Assembly (NCBI GenBank): GCA_000227525.2
Contig: AGIG01000031.1
Location: 1-64,000, forward strand
DNA: 64,000 nt
DNA from: a gamma proteobacterium HIMB30
Lineage (GTDB): Bacteria > Pseudomonadota > Gammaproteobacteria > Pseudomonadales > Litorivicinaceae
Reading direction: 5' to 3'
In this document: piece after piece, positions 36,586-48,621 of the stretch
How the letters are laid out: every line of letters starts with the position of its first letter
Numbering within the stretch: the first letter of the stretch is position 1
Program-made: the position numbers and the translations under genes
Notes under the pieces: generated by a model
The model's database searches: none
Told to the model about the DNA's origin: nothing
The model's input: the letters and a program-made list of their open reading frames with translations, nothing else

Positions 36586-36593
<8 letters not shown>
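35508..36593 (+). CDS. mnmA: MnmA, tRNA 2-thiouridylase
   Basis: Thiolates U34 of Lys, Glu and Gln tRNAs using sulfur from TusE. 361 residues with the PP-loop [15 protein letters not shown], catalytic Cys in [12 protein letters not shown] and in [13 protein letters not shown], and [10 protein letters not shown]. Followed by hflD with eight bases of overlap, the classic mnmA-hflD-purB order. Confidence 0.97.
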
Positions 36594-39708
<3,115 letters not shown>

Positions 39709-40356
39709 GGTCACTTGGGCAACAGCCCAAGAGGCTCTTCAGTCGATTAGAACCCAAGTCTTTATCGAGGAGCAACAGATCGATCCCGCTGACGAGTGGG
39801 ACCCTGCTGATCAAGACGCGATCCATTTGCTTGCCGAACGCGATGGTGAACCCGTGGGCTGTGCGCGCATCTCAGATCTGACAAAAATTGGCCGTATGGC
39901 GGTTTTGAAAGAAGTCCGACACAAAAACGTTGGTAGTAAATTATTAAGAGCCGCCATCACAAAAATCCAAGAAGCAGACAACACGCCAACCCTTGGCGCA
40001 CAAATTACCGCCATGGGTTTTTACGCCAATCATGGATTCTTGCCAGACGGTCCGATTTTTGACGATGCGGGCATTCCGCATCGAACCATGACACTGACAG
40101 GTGATCCGGAAAAAACGTTAATGCCTCTCGATGCCGAATCACTCCGCTTCGATACACCAACTTTGTTAGTCGCTATTGAGCCACAGATCACTGATGGTGA
40201 AATGCGCATCAATCTCTTGAGACTCTCAGACGATGAGGCCAGCTGGTTGACTCCAAGGCTTTGCTGCTATGCCGCCACACATGGTGCACAGACACTCATT
40301 CTTGAGATCCCTGAGGGTGAAGTCCGTTTTCCTCTCGATCCACCAGAGCGTTTCGC

Positions 40357-41076
40357 ATGCTCCTTCAAGGACTAACAACCGATTGGCCAATCACAGCCTG
40401 GATCCTCATCCAGGTCACCTTTTGGGCCGTATTCACCGCATCGATCGTTCGGTTAGATCTCAATCATCTCAAACACTTTGGTGATACGGGCGCCTGGGCC
40501 GCCAGTCTTATTTTCTTTACCTTGCTGTGGCGACTGAGTGCGGGAATTGAACCTGGACTCTCGTTTCATATCTTTGGCTCGGCACTGTTGACGCTGCTTT
40601 TTGGATTCCCCTACATGCTGCTAGGTGGTGTCCTCGGGATGATCGCAAACGCGCTCTCTGGAGTCGGGACGATCGTTGATATTCCAGCCTCAGCTCTGGC
40701 TGTATTGATCATCCCAGGCGGGACAACGTTGCTTGTGTGGAAACTCTCTTTGAGGCTCTTACCACCGAACTTTTTCGCCTATGTTTGGGGTTGCGGTTTC
40801 TTCGGAGCCACGCTTGGCATTGCCGTCTCAGCAACAGCGATCACGACACTATTATGGGTATCAGGACTCTACCCCTTGGACTATTTGCTCGATTTCTATT
40901 TTCCCTACGCCCTGATGCAAACCTTTCCTGAAGGGTTTATCACCGGGACGGTACTTGCATTGCTTGTCGTGTACAAACCCGAATGGGTAGCCACATTCCG
41001 TGACGAGTTTTATCTGCATCATCGGCATCCACGTGACGCACATCATCTCCCGAAACGCAGATCATCAGACGATTGA
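40357..41076 (+). CDS. CbiM-like (COG3235) integral membrane protein
   Basis: A 239-residue protein with six or seven hydrophobic helices, IEPGLSFHIFGSALLTLLFGFPYMLLGG and PEGFITGTVLALLVVYKPEWV in pieces recalling the CbiM/ECF-type permease fold of predicted metal transporters. The N-terminal metal-coordinating MHI of true CbiM/NikM is absent, so cobalt or nickel transport is unproven. No ECF ATPase is nearby. It overlaps the acetyltransferase gene by 19 bases and the convergent aceK by 12. Confidence 0.7.
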   Translation: MLLQGLTTDWPITAWILIQVTFWAVFTASIVRLDLNHLKHFGDTGAWAASLIFFTLLWRLSAGIEPGLSFHIFGSALLTLLFGFPYMLLGGVLGMIANALSGVGTIVDIPASALAVLIIPGGTTLLVWKLSLRLLPPNFFAYVWGCGFFGATLGIAVSATAITTLLWVSGLYPLDYLLDFYFPYALMQTFPEGFITGTVLALLVVYKPEWVATFRDEFYLHHRHPRDAHHLPKRRSSDD

Positions 41077-42801
41077 CCATCCAGGCGCATGCGTTCCAGC
41101 CTTATATGGAAAGAACTCCATCATCTGGCCTTCGCGAATCCGTTCTTGCAAACCCTTCCAATAGTCTGCCTCGAACAGATCACCATGGATTTGTGCAAAC
41201 TCTTGTCGAATCTGCTTCGATGGAAACAAGAAAGTGGTAAATTCTTCTGGGAATACATCCTCGGGTGCAATGGTGTACCAAGGCTCTGATGCCATTTCCT
41301 GCTCGTAGGTTTGCGGCTCCGGTATTTTCCTGAAGTTGACCTCGGTGAGATATGAGATTTCATCATAATCATAAAAGACAACTCGGCCGTGACGAGTCAC
41401 TCCGAAGTTCTTGAGTAACATATCTCCGGGAAAGATATTGGCAGCAGCAAGTTGCTTAATCGCTTGGCCGTACTCATCAAGCGCGGCAAGACGCTCATCA
41501 TCCGTGGCGGTCTCCAGATAAATATTCAGTGGGGTCATCCGGCGCTCGGTATACAGATGCTTAATCACCACCTGGTCATCGGTGACAGACACAGAATTTC
41601 CGCACAATTCCACAAGCTCTTTGAGACATTCAGAGTCGAATCGTTCCAACGGTAATGACAGGTTTGAAAACTCTTGCGTATCGGCCATCCGACCAACCCG
41701 ATCGTGGACTTTCACTAAGTGGTACTTATCCAAAACGGTTTGACGCGTCACGTTCTTACTCGGACCAAATTTGTCCTTGATCAACTTGAATACGATCTCA
41801 AATGACGGCAGGGTAAAGACCGACATCACCAATCCTTTGATCCCTGGAGCGATCATAAACTCATCATTGGATTCGACCAGATGCCGATTAAATAAGCGGA
41901 CAAATTCAGTCTTTCCATGCTTATAAAAGCCAAGTGCCGAATAGAGCTCATGTTTCTTCTTAAACGGCATTAATGTCTGCAAGAAGATCACAAAATCACT
42001 GGGGATCGGTACGTCCACCATAAAATAGCTGCGGGTAAAACTGAAAACCACACTCACTTCCTGACGCTCGGTAATCACCGCGTCAAGTTCGATACCTGTG
42101 TTTTCTCGGTGCATCAACGCAAATACGATCGGTTGTAGGCTGTCATCAGACACCAAACGACCAACTAAGTACGCACCTTTGTTTCGGTAAAAAACAGGCT
42201 TTAAGAGCTCTAGACGCGATGATTCATCGGTAAAGAATTCAAGCGGTAAAGCCTCTTCAATCCGTTGCACCATCTGCGCCTTGGCCACATCACGATGCGC
42301 CCAATCGACCTTGAAAGCATAGTCAGTCAGGATGCGTTCACACACCTCCGCTAACGGCTCATCGAATTGGTATTGCATGAAAATATCGACCTGACCGGTC
42401 GCATTCACACCCTGATCACCAAACCAGGAATTCAAGAACGCAGTGTCATCATTGATATTCTGATGTTTGAAAATGTCGCAGTAGATTGAGTTGAAAAAAG
42501 TCTCGCAAAGTTCGGGATCGGTCCGCTCCTGGATCAGGACCACATAATTTCGACGCGTCTCAGCCCAAATTTCTGGGGTGAGATTTTCATATCCAACACG
42601 TTCAGAGAGCGTTCGATGAACAGCCTCAACCGCATCTTCATACAGATCGATTCGCTCCTGAGTAGCCTTTTGAACATCCCGCCACGCTTGCTCTTCAAAA
42701 CGTGTCCGTGCCCCCAGAGTAATATTGATGAACTGATGGCGGTAAGCAGCGAATCCATCCAGGATGGTTTGCGCCACCTGCCGTGGTGAATAAATTTTCA
42801 C
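41065..42801 (-). CDS. aceK: AceK, isocitrate dehydrogenase kinase/phosphatase
   Basis: Bifunctional enzyme that phosphorylates and reactivates isocitrate dehydrogenase, diverting flux to the glyoxylate shunt. 578 residues with the regulatory N-terminal half and the kinase-like half (GDMLLKNFGVTRHGRVVFYDYDEISYL, catalytic DYDE). The aceA and aceB genes are not here, and icd lies at 33605. It overlaps the upstream DUF924 gene by four bases. Confidence 0.97.
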   Translation of the reverse strand: MKIYSPRQVAQTILDGFAAYRHQFINITLGARTRFEEQAWRDVQKATQERIDLYEDAVEAVHRTLSERVGYENLTPEIWAETRRNYVVLIQERTDPELCETFFNSIYCDIFKHQNINDDTAFLNSWFGDQGVNATGQVDIFMQYQFDEPLAEVCERILTDYAFKVDWAHRDVAKAQMVQRIEEALPLEFFTDESSRLELLKPVFYRNKGAYLVGRLVSDDSLQPIVFALMHRENTGIELDAVITERQEVSVVFSFTRSYFMVDVPIPSDFVIFLQTLMPFKKKHELYSALGFYKHGKTEFVRLFNRHLVESNDEFMIAPGIKGLVMSVFTLPSFEIVFKLIKDKFGPSKNVTRQTVLDKYHLVKVHDRVGRMADTQEFSNLSLPLERFDSECLKELVELCGNSVSVTDDQVVIKHLYTERRMTPLNIYLETATDDERLAALDEYGQAIKQLAAANIFPGDMLLKNFGVTRHGRVVFYDYDEISYLTEVNFRKIPEPQTYEQEMASEPWYTIAPEDVFPEEFTTFLFPSKQIRQEFAQIHGDLFEADYWKGLQERIREGQMMEFFPYKAGTHAPGWSIV

Positions 42802-43451
42802 GGTGTCGCGACACTCTGTCCGTATGTTTTTGCGCCACTGAGAAAACGTCTTTCATTGTCAGTCGATACCCGAGACAACACCGCATTGCGGTGGGGGAAT
42901 CGACCAAAGCGCTCAATGATTACTTTGTGTTCTAGCGCGTAGTCCAAAAATGACTGAAATCTTAGCTTGTCCTGATCGGGTGCCAGCTCAATTAAACGAG
43001 TCATGCCTTGAACACACAATGCCTGATCCGACAACAATTCACTATGCTCCAAAGGCATCAAGGCAAACACCTGCTGAATCAGTGGCAAATCATCGAAAAT
43101 ACCGGATGTTTGGCCACGACGGGCCAGTTTCACCGCACGCGAATCGCCAGAAAATGCGCGCATTGTTCCGCGAAAGATATTCCGAGTGAATTGATCAAGT
43201 AGGATAATTAGCGCCAGACGACTTTCCGGCTCACTTTCCCAATCTTTAAAGCCGCCTGCCAGCGCAAGCTCGACACGATGCCCAAAGCGTTGACCAATCT
43301 CTCGATCAACCTGATCACCACCTGAAAACCACCGTTTATCCTGCTTTTCAGCAAGGTTTCCACTGGCGTATTCGGTAAACCAATAATCAAGGACCTGCCG
43401 AGCGACTTGGCTCGAGACAACATCATCCATGTGTTCACTCATCATGCGCAA
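42798..43451 (-). CDS. DUF924 family protein
   Basis: About 217 residues, all-helical TPR-like. VLDYWFTEY, WFSGGDQVDREIGQRFG, LALIILLDQFTRNIFRGTMRAFSGD and GRFPHRNAVLSRVSTDNE are the DUF924 landmarks. Function unknown. First ATG is at 43451; starts at the following Met codons are also possible. Confidence 0.85.
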   Translation of the reverse strand: MRMMSEHMDDVVSSQVARQVLDYWFTEYASGNLAEKQDKRWFSGGDQVDREIGQRFGHRVELALAGGFKDWESEPESRLALIILLDQFTRNIFRGTMRAFSGDSRAVKLARRGQTSGIFDDLPLIQQVFALMPLEHSELLSDQALCVQGMTRLIELAPDQDKLRFQSFLDYALEHKVIIERFGRFPHRNAVLSRVSTDNERRFLSGAKTYGQSVATP

Positions 43452-43491
43452 AGTGTATCCACGAAATCCCTCTCAACGCTAGTCGCATCAC

Positions 43492-44370
43492 CTACCGAAA
43501 TTTAACGATTTCAACGCGATCTGGCGACAAGCCTGCCGGAGCGACGAGTGGTCCGAATCCATAAGCGTTCTCAATGGTGAGTCCGGACTCACGAAGTAAT
43601 GACTGAACATGCTCAGCACGCGCCGTTGATTGTGCCATCGCGTCCTCGAGCGACCCACTGGGCGTCACTGCACGGTAGGCGATAATCGCCAGTTCATCGG
43701 TGCCCAGCGATTTCAAATCCGATGCGATGGCCTGAATCGCTGCACGACTCTCAGGACTCACGCGATTTCCTGCAAATTCGACAGGTAAAATCACACGACC
43801 CTCTTGTTGAAGCGTTTGTACCCCCTGAAATCGAGGTTCCTCGACACCAGGCTCAACTAACCGAAGATGTACATATTGACGCCGGTTGCCGCGCTCAATC
43901 CCATAGGCTGACAGATATCGATCTGTGGCACCCGGTAATTTAGCAGCAAAATAGATCTGATTACTGTTGGGGCCATAAAGCTCTCGAACCTGAAATAACG
44001 AGTTAGCCCACAATCCGCTGACACCACAGCCACGACTATCGCACGAAAATAAAATCTCGGCTTTCTGGCTCGACAGTCTGTTTTCAAGGGTCTCCATAAA
44101 GGATTGATACCCTTCCCGGGGTCCTAGTTGATAGGTGATATCGATCACATGGCCTTCAACATCCAATTCCCTATCGATCACAAGGCGATTGTTGACACGC
44201 TCAACTCGTTCTAAGGGAAAGCGGATTGCTGATTGCACTCCCTCGCTATAACGAATGATTTCTGAACCAAGTGGGCGTGTCACTTCCGGAAGATCAGCCG
44301 ATCCCGGTGTATCGGCAGCAATCGATCCATGCGACAGCAACATCGAACCCAACAAAATCCATCTCTTCAT
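43492..44370 (-). CDS. DUF4892 family exported protein with OmpA-like end
   Basis: A signal peptide (KRWILLGSMLLSHGSIAA) precedes a DUF4892-like domain (FMETLENRLSSQKAEILFSCDSRGCGVSG). The last 90 residues (LPVEFAGNRVSPESRAAIQAIASDLKSL, ARAEHVQSLLRESGL) resemble an OmpA-type peptidoglycan-associated domain. Likely periplasmic or outer-membrane associated. 292 residues; overlaps the hydrolase gene by four bases. Confidence 0.75.
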   Translation of the reverse strand: MKRWILLGSMLLSHGSIAADTPGSADLPEVTRPLGSEIIRYSEGVQSAIRFPLERVERVNNRLVIDRELDVEGHVIDITYQLGPREGYQSFMETLENRLSSQKAEILFSCDSRGCGVSGLWANSLFQVRELYGPNSNQIYFAAKLPGATDRYLSAYGIERGNRRQYVHLRLVEPGVEEPRFQGVQTLQQEGRVILPVEFAGNRVSPESRAAIQAIASDLKSLGTDELAIIAYRAVTPSGSLEDAMAQSTARAEHVQSLLRESGLTIENAYGFGPLVAPAGLSPDRVEIVKFR

Positions 44371-45215
44371 ACGCCCGAATGCCTCTCTAGTAACCAGGTT
44401 GCAATGGCGCCTTCTGCGCCTTCCAAGTGGAGATGGTGACCACCTTGTACAGTTTCCACCCCAATGTCACGACAAAGTTTGATTCTGTCAGGGAGAAACA
44501 ATGGGTCTTTAAAAAATCCCTGATCTCCCAGAACCAAAGACACAGGCATCTCAAGCCGACGAATGAAAACCTGAATCTGTGATTCATCGAGTCGAAACAG
44601 CGGTGGTAGGGTGAGATACTGATCACTCGCCCAGGTCCAGCCACCCGGACTTTTCACCAGTCCCCGTCGCACAATCGGCTCAGCGGCTTGCCGACTGAGT
44701 GGAACCACTGCCCCTCTCACACGCGCCTCAATGGCCGCATCGATCGATGCATACACTGGCTTTTGACGAGTACTCACTCGCTGCAGCTGATCGGTCGCTT
44801 TGCGTAACAATTCAGGCGCCTCTCCATCTGGGTAAGTCCAAGGTCCCAATCCCTCAACTAACCACAAAGCTTGGACGCGATCTGGATAGGCACTTGCAAC
44901 CAATGTCGCAACAGCAGCACCCATCGAATGTCCAAGCAGAATTGCTTGCTCCCAACCCAGCGCGTCGAGTATGCCGATGACATCCGGTACACCATCCCAG
45001 ATGTGATATGGGCGACCCAAATGATCAGTCATTCCATGACCACGTTGATCGATTGCAATCACTCGACAACCCGTTAACAGTGGCCCGAGGCGAGTGAAGG
45101 ATGCCGCGTTATCGAGCCAGCCATGTAATGCCAGTACGGGAATTCCGTCCGTCGGACCAAAACAGAGCCCATGGAAGGTTAATCCGGCGACTTCAAAACG
45201 AATGGATTCAGTCAT
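44367..45215 (-). CDS. Alpha/beta hydrolase
   Basis: 282 residues with LALHGWLDNAASF (oxyanion region), nucleophile elbow LLGHSMGAAVAT, an Asp in SLVLGDQGFF and a C-terminal His in VQGGHHLHLEG, forming a complete catalytic triad. Resembles general esterases of the YbfF/MEST type. Substrate not known. Overlaps sixA by one base. Confidence 0.88.
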   Translation of the reverse strand: MTESIRFEVAGLTFHGLCFGPTDGIPVLALHGWLDNAASFTRLGPLLTGCRVIAIDQRGHGMTDHLGRPYHIWDGVPDVIGILDALGWEQAILLGHSMGAAVATLVASAYPDRVQALWLVEGLGPWTYPDGEAPELLRKATDQLQRVSTRQKPVYASIDAAIEARVRGAVVPLSRQAAEPIVRRGLVKSPGGWTWASDQYLTLPPLFRLDESQIQVFIRRLEMPVSLVLGDQGFFKDPLFLPDRIKLCRDIGVETVQGGHHLHLEGAEGAIATWLLERHSGV

Positions 45216-45682
45216 CAGGGTTGATACGCCCCCACCAAAGTGGCTGCTCCAGGTAACAAGGTCTCCAAGGCCAAGACATACGCTGTTGCTGGAGCGGCAC
45301 GTGGGTGCACATCGGCGTTGGCGTTTGCCTCGGTCAAATGACCGACGATCTGCGTCAGTATTGGCTGATGAAAAACAAACAAACTCCGATCTGTTGCATG
45401 CTCCTCAATCACCGCCGCTGCCTGCGCCCAATCATCTTCTGGTGTCATCCCCTGTAGCACCTGCGGTTTAATCGCCAACCCAAGCGCACCAATGACAAGC
45501 TCTGAAGTCTGCTGCGCCCGAATCCGGGTCGAACAAAACACTGTTTGAGGTATCCAACCGGCTTTCTTGAGTTGCGTTCCGGTATTCGACGCCTCTCCTT
45601 TTCCGTCGGGCGTCAACACGCGATCACCATCGTTCGGTGCAAATGGAACCGCCTCACCATGGCGCATTAAAATGATGTTCAT
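45215..45682 (-). CDS. sixA: SixA-like phosphohistidine phosphatase
   Basis: Histidine-phosphatase superfamily member, 155 residues from the ATG at 45682 (GGAGAGG just upstream). The catalytic RHGEA (residues 7-11) and second His in FVFHQPIL are present, as is STRIRAQQTSEL. SixA removes phosphate from histidine phosphocarriers such as NPr or ArcB; the substrate here is inferred. Confidence 0.88.
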   Translation of the reverse strand: MNIILMRHGEAVPFAPNDGDRVLTPDGKGEASNTGTQLKKAGWIPQTVFCSTRIRAQQTSELVIGALGLAIKPQVLQGMTPEDDWAQAAAVIEEHATDRSLFVFHQPILTQIVGHLTEANANADVHPRAAPATAYVLALETLLPGAATLVGAYQP

Positions 45683-45737
45683 TGAGCCTCTCCTTAGACC
45701 TGATAGTATGCGGGCAAACCAAAGCAGAAAAGACCCT

Positions 45738-46550
45738 ATGAAAATTGTGTCATTCAATATCAACGGAATTCGCGCACGGATTCACCAGCTCGAAGCGCTC
45801 AAACAGCACCTGGATCCAGACGTGATCGGTCTCCAGGAAGTGAAAGTCGCCGATGAACAATTTCCGTTCGAAGATCTCGAATTCTTAAATTATCGCTTCG
45901 ATACCCACGGTCAAAAAGGACATTATGGCGTTGCGCTTGCATCAAAACCTGAACCGCTCAACATCACTCGTGGCTATTCAACAGATGCCGATGATGCACA
46001 ACGACGAATGATCCGTGGTGTTTATACGCTCGCCGATGGAACCGAAGTCACTGTATTTAATGGCTACTTCCCGCAAGGTGAATCTCGCGATCACCCGGTC
46101 AAATTCCCAGCGAAAGAGGCGTTTTATCGCGACTTATTGACGACCCTGAACACAGAATACTCACCCACTGATCACATCGTCGTCATGGGTGACTTCAACA
46201 TTGCGCCTGTCGATAACGACATCGGCATCACTGATGATGCCAAAAAGCGTTGGTTGCGAACCGGAAAATCATCGTTCCTTCCTGAGGAACGTGAGTGGTT
46301 CCAACAATTGATTAATTGGGGATTGGTCGATAGCTGGCGTTCTGTGAATCCGGAGATTGATGATCGATACAGCTGGTTTGATTACCGTTCCCGAGGCTTC
46401 GAAGATGATCCCAAACGTGGACTTCGCATCGATCACATTTTGGTTTCCAAACCGTTAATCGAGCGGATGACAGATTGCGGAATCGATTACACATTACGGG
46501 CGATGGAAAAACCCTCCGATCATTGCCCTGTGTGGATTACTGTCGAATAG
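45738..46550 (+). CDS. xthA: Exodeoxyribonuclease III
   Basis: AP endonuclease/3'-exonuclease of base-excision repair. 270 residues from ATG 45738 with SFNINGIRARIHQLEALKQ, catalytic Glu in IGLQEVKV, GDFNIAPVDNDI and RIDHILVSKPL ending in SDHCPVWITVE. Divergent from sixA. Confidence 0.96.
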   Translation: MKIVSFNINGIRARIHQLEALKQHLDPDVIGLQEVKVADEQFPFEDLEFLNYRFDTHGQKGHYGVALASKPEPLNITRGYSTDADDAQRRMIRGVYTLADGTEVTVFNGYFPQGESRDHPVKFPAKEAFYRDLLTTLNTEYSPTDHIVVMGDFNIAPVDNDIGITDDAKKRWLRTGKSSFLPEEREWFQQLINWGLVDSWRSVNPEIDDRYSWFDYRSRGFEDDPKRGLRIDHILVSKPLIERMTDCGIDYTLRAMEKPSDHCPVWITVE

Positions 46551-46557
46551 CAGTTAA

Positions 46558-46839
46558 TTAAGGACGTGTGTCAGCGACAAATCGAAGTTCACGGTTGGGT
46601 CGCACACGTTCAATCGACTCTTCGTACAACGGGTGTGATTTGAACGCATTTAATGCCTCATCGGATGAAAATTCAGCATAAACGACCACGTCAATTTCGT
46701 TCGAGATCTCGTCTAATTTTTCGTTGAGTCGCACCTCAACGAGGTCTGCATGCGGAATTTTTTCCAGAATTTTCAGTCCCTCGAACACCACATTCAGTTG
46801 GCTGGATTGGGCTGAAAAAAAGACAAAATGTCGAATCAC
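46558..46839 (-). CDS. Stress-responsive A/B-barrel (Dabb) protein
   Basis: A 93-residue ferredoxin-like dimeric barrel: MIRHFVFF start, VVVYAEFSSDEALNAFKSHPLYEE as the second hairpin. The Dabb family includes small stress proteins and some enzymes; the function here is unknown. It converges on xthA with an eight-base gap. Confidence 0.82.
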   Translation of the reverse strand: MIRHFVFFSAQSSQLNVVFEGLKILEKIPHADLVEVRLNEKLDEISNEIDVVVYAEFSSDEALNAFKSHPLYEESIERVRPNRELRFVADTRP

Positions 46840-46953
46840 TCAGGGTCTCGCCTCATATTGTTCTACGAAAGTCATTTTGCACATGCTGTGTGCAATGCAT
46901 CATCATAGCCGATTGACCGAATCAGCGTACAGAAAGATAAGGACTCACAAACC

Positions 46954-48621
46954 ATGGTTGGATCCGCTAAAAGCGCCCGTCTCACCAATCCTTTTCAGAC
47001 ACCCGAAGAAAAGCGATTTGAGATTCCTGGAGAACTCGCGCGCGAACCGGGCATCTATGAGGATGCTCTGAAAGCCGGCTGGGAACTCCAGCAGCGTCCG
47101 AAAGGTGCACCTGTCGCTGCCATCGAGCGCCAGCATCAGAAGAATCGGATGACGGTTTGGGAACGAATCACCCTTCTGGTTGATGAAGAGCCAACCATTC
47201 TCTTTCAGAACTGGGGACCCAATTTAGACGGTGCAAGCCTTGTGACCGCACTCGCCAGGGTCGGTGGACGCGATGTTGCAATCTATGGCCATGACTTCAC
47301 CGTCCGTGCGGGTTCCATGGATGCAACCAATGGATCAAAGCTCGCTCAGCTTTTTGAAACGGCTGGAAAACTTGGCATCCCCGTCATTGGCTTCAACGAC
47401 TCAGCAGGCGCCTACGTTCCTGCTGGCGTCGGTGGCCTCGATGGCTATGCTGAAGCGTTCCGGGCGTTGCGAGAGATCTCGGGACGCGTGCCATCAATCA
47501 TGTGCATGTTCGGATTCAATGCAGGCGGTGGATCGTACCTGCCGCGCCAAGGCTCTTTTGTGATCCAGCCCAACACCACATTTTTTGGTCTCACGGGTCC
47601 TGCTGTCATCAAAAGCGTACTCGGTGAAGATGTCACGCCTGATGAGCTCGGTGGACCCAATGTCCACAGCCAGACAGGCGTCACAGATTTCGTGGTTGAG
47701 GATGAAGTTCAGGCCATCCGTAAAGTTCGCCGATTACTTCGGTTCTTGCCGTCAAATAACGAAACCATGGCGCCTTTCCAGTCAACGTCTGATCCGATTT
47801 CACGCAAGACATGGGATGCCGATATTCTTTTAAAACGGGCATTCAATTCGCCCAGTGGGTTTAACACACCACTGGATGTCACGATCGTGATCCAACAGAT
47901 TTGCGATCACGGCGACTTCTACGAGTTCCAACCAAATCGCGCGCGCAATACGATCTGTGCCTTTGGTCGTATTGGCGGACACGTGATTGGATTTTGTGCA
48001 AACAACTCAGCTGTTGCCTCAGGTCAAATCGATATTGATGCCGCCCTGAAAAATGCCCGTTTCATCCGTTTCTGCAATCTTTACAACATCCCGATGTTGT
48101 TTATGGAAGACACCACGGGATTCCTCCCGGGCCGTGACCAGGAAAGCCGTGGAATCGTCCAAGCTGGCCGCGCCATGCTTGATTCCATCATCGATCTTCG
48201 GGTACCGCGCTTCCTTCTCATCATCCGTAATGCCTTCGGTGGGGCGTATGCCGCGTTTAATAACTACAAGCTCGGTGCCGACATGGTCTTCGCACTGCCA
48301 ACCACACGACTCGCTGTCATGGGACCGGCAGGTAAAGAATTTGTCTACAAGGATGAATTGAAAGCCATCCGGCTTGAAGCCAAAAATCGGGCAGCAAAGA
48401 GTGATTCTGACGCCGCAAACTGGCTCAAAGAGCAAGAAACGCTTCTCAGCCAACGCTATGAGGCCGAACTGATGAACCCAAGAGAAGCTTTGTCGCTCGG
48501 ATCCATCAGTCAAATTGTGATGCCACAGGATTTGCGACACACGCTTGGTGAAAACTTTATCCGCTACATCAAGGCATACCAGCCAAAACCGATGACTGCG
48601 ATGCAGAGGGAGTTCCACTAA
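46954..48621 (+). CDS. pccB: Acyl-CoA (propionyl-CoA) carboxylase, carboxyltransferase beta chain
   Basis: Transfers CO2 from biotin to propionyl-CoA (or acetyl-CoA). 555 residues with the carboxyltransferase pattern [66 protein letters not shown] and [21 protein letters not shown]. The propionate role is inferred from the adjacent mutase and epimerase. Its stop and the alpha-chain start overlap by one base (TAATG). Confidence 0.9.
   Translation: MVGSAKSARLTNPFQTPEEKRFEIPGELAREPGIYEDALKAGWELQQRPKGAPVAAIERQHQKNRMTVWERITLLVDEEPTILFQNWGPNLDGASLVTALARVGGRDVAIYGHDFTVRAGSMDATNGSKLAQLFETAGKLGIPVIGFNDSAGAYVPAGVGGLDGYAEAFRALREISGRVPSIMCMFGFNAGGGSYLPRQGSFVIQPNTTFFGLTGPAVIKSVLGEDVTPDELGGPNVHSQTGVTDFVVEDEVQAIRKVRRLLRFLPSNNETMAPFQSTSDPISRKTWDADILLKRAFNSPSGFNTPLDVTIVIQQICDHGDFYEFQPNRARNTICAFGRIGGHVIGFCANNSAVASGQIDIDAALKNARFIRFCNLYNIPMLFMEDTTGFLPGRDQESRGIVQAGRAMLDSIIDLRVPRFLLIIRNAFGGAYAAFNNYKLGADMVFALPTTRLAVMGPAGKEFVYKDELKAIRLEAKNRAAKSDSDAANWLKEQETLLSQRYEAELMNPREALSLGSISQIVMPQDLRHTLGENFIRYIKAYQPKPMTAMQREFH

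Noticed and set aside
40357-41076. Nickel/cobalt ECF permease serving the hydrogenase
   Set aside because: It is 26 kb away in the core region, lacks the N-terminal metal-binding MHI of CbiM/NikM and has no ECF partner genes.
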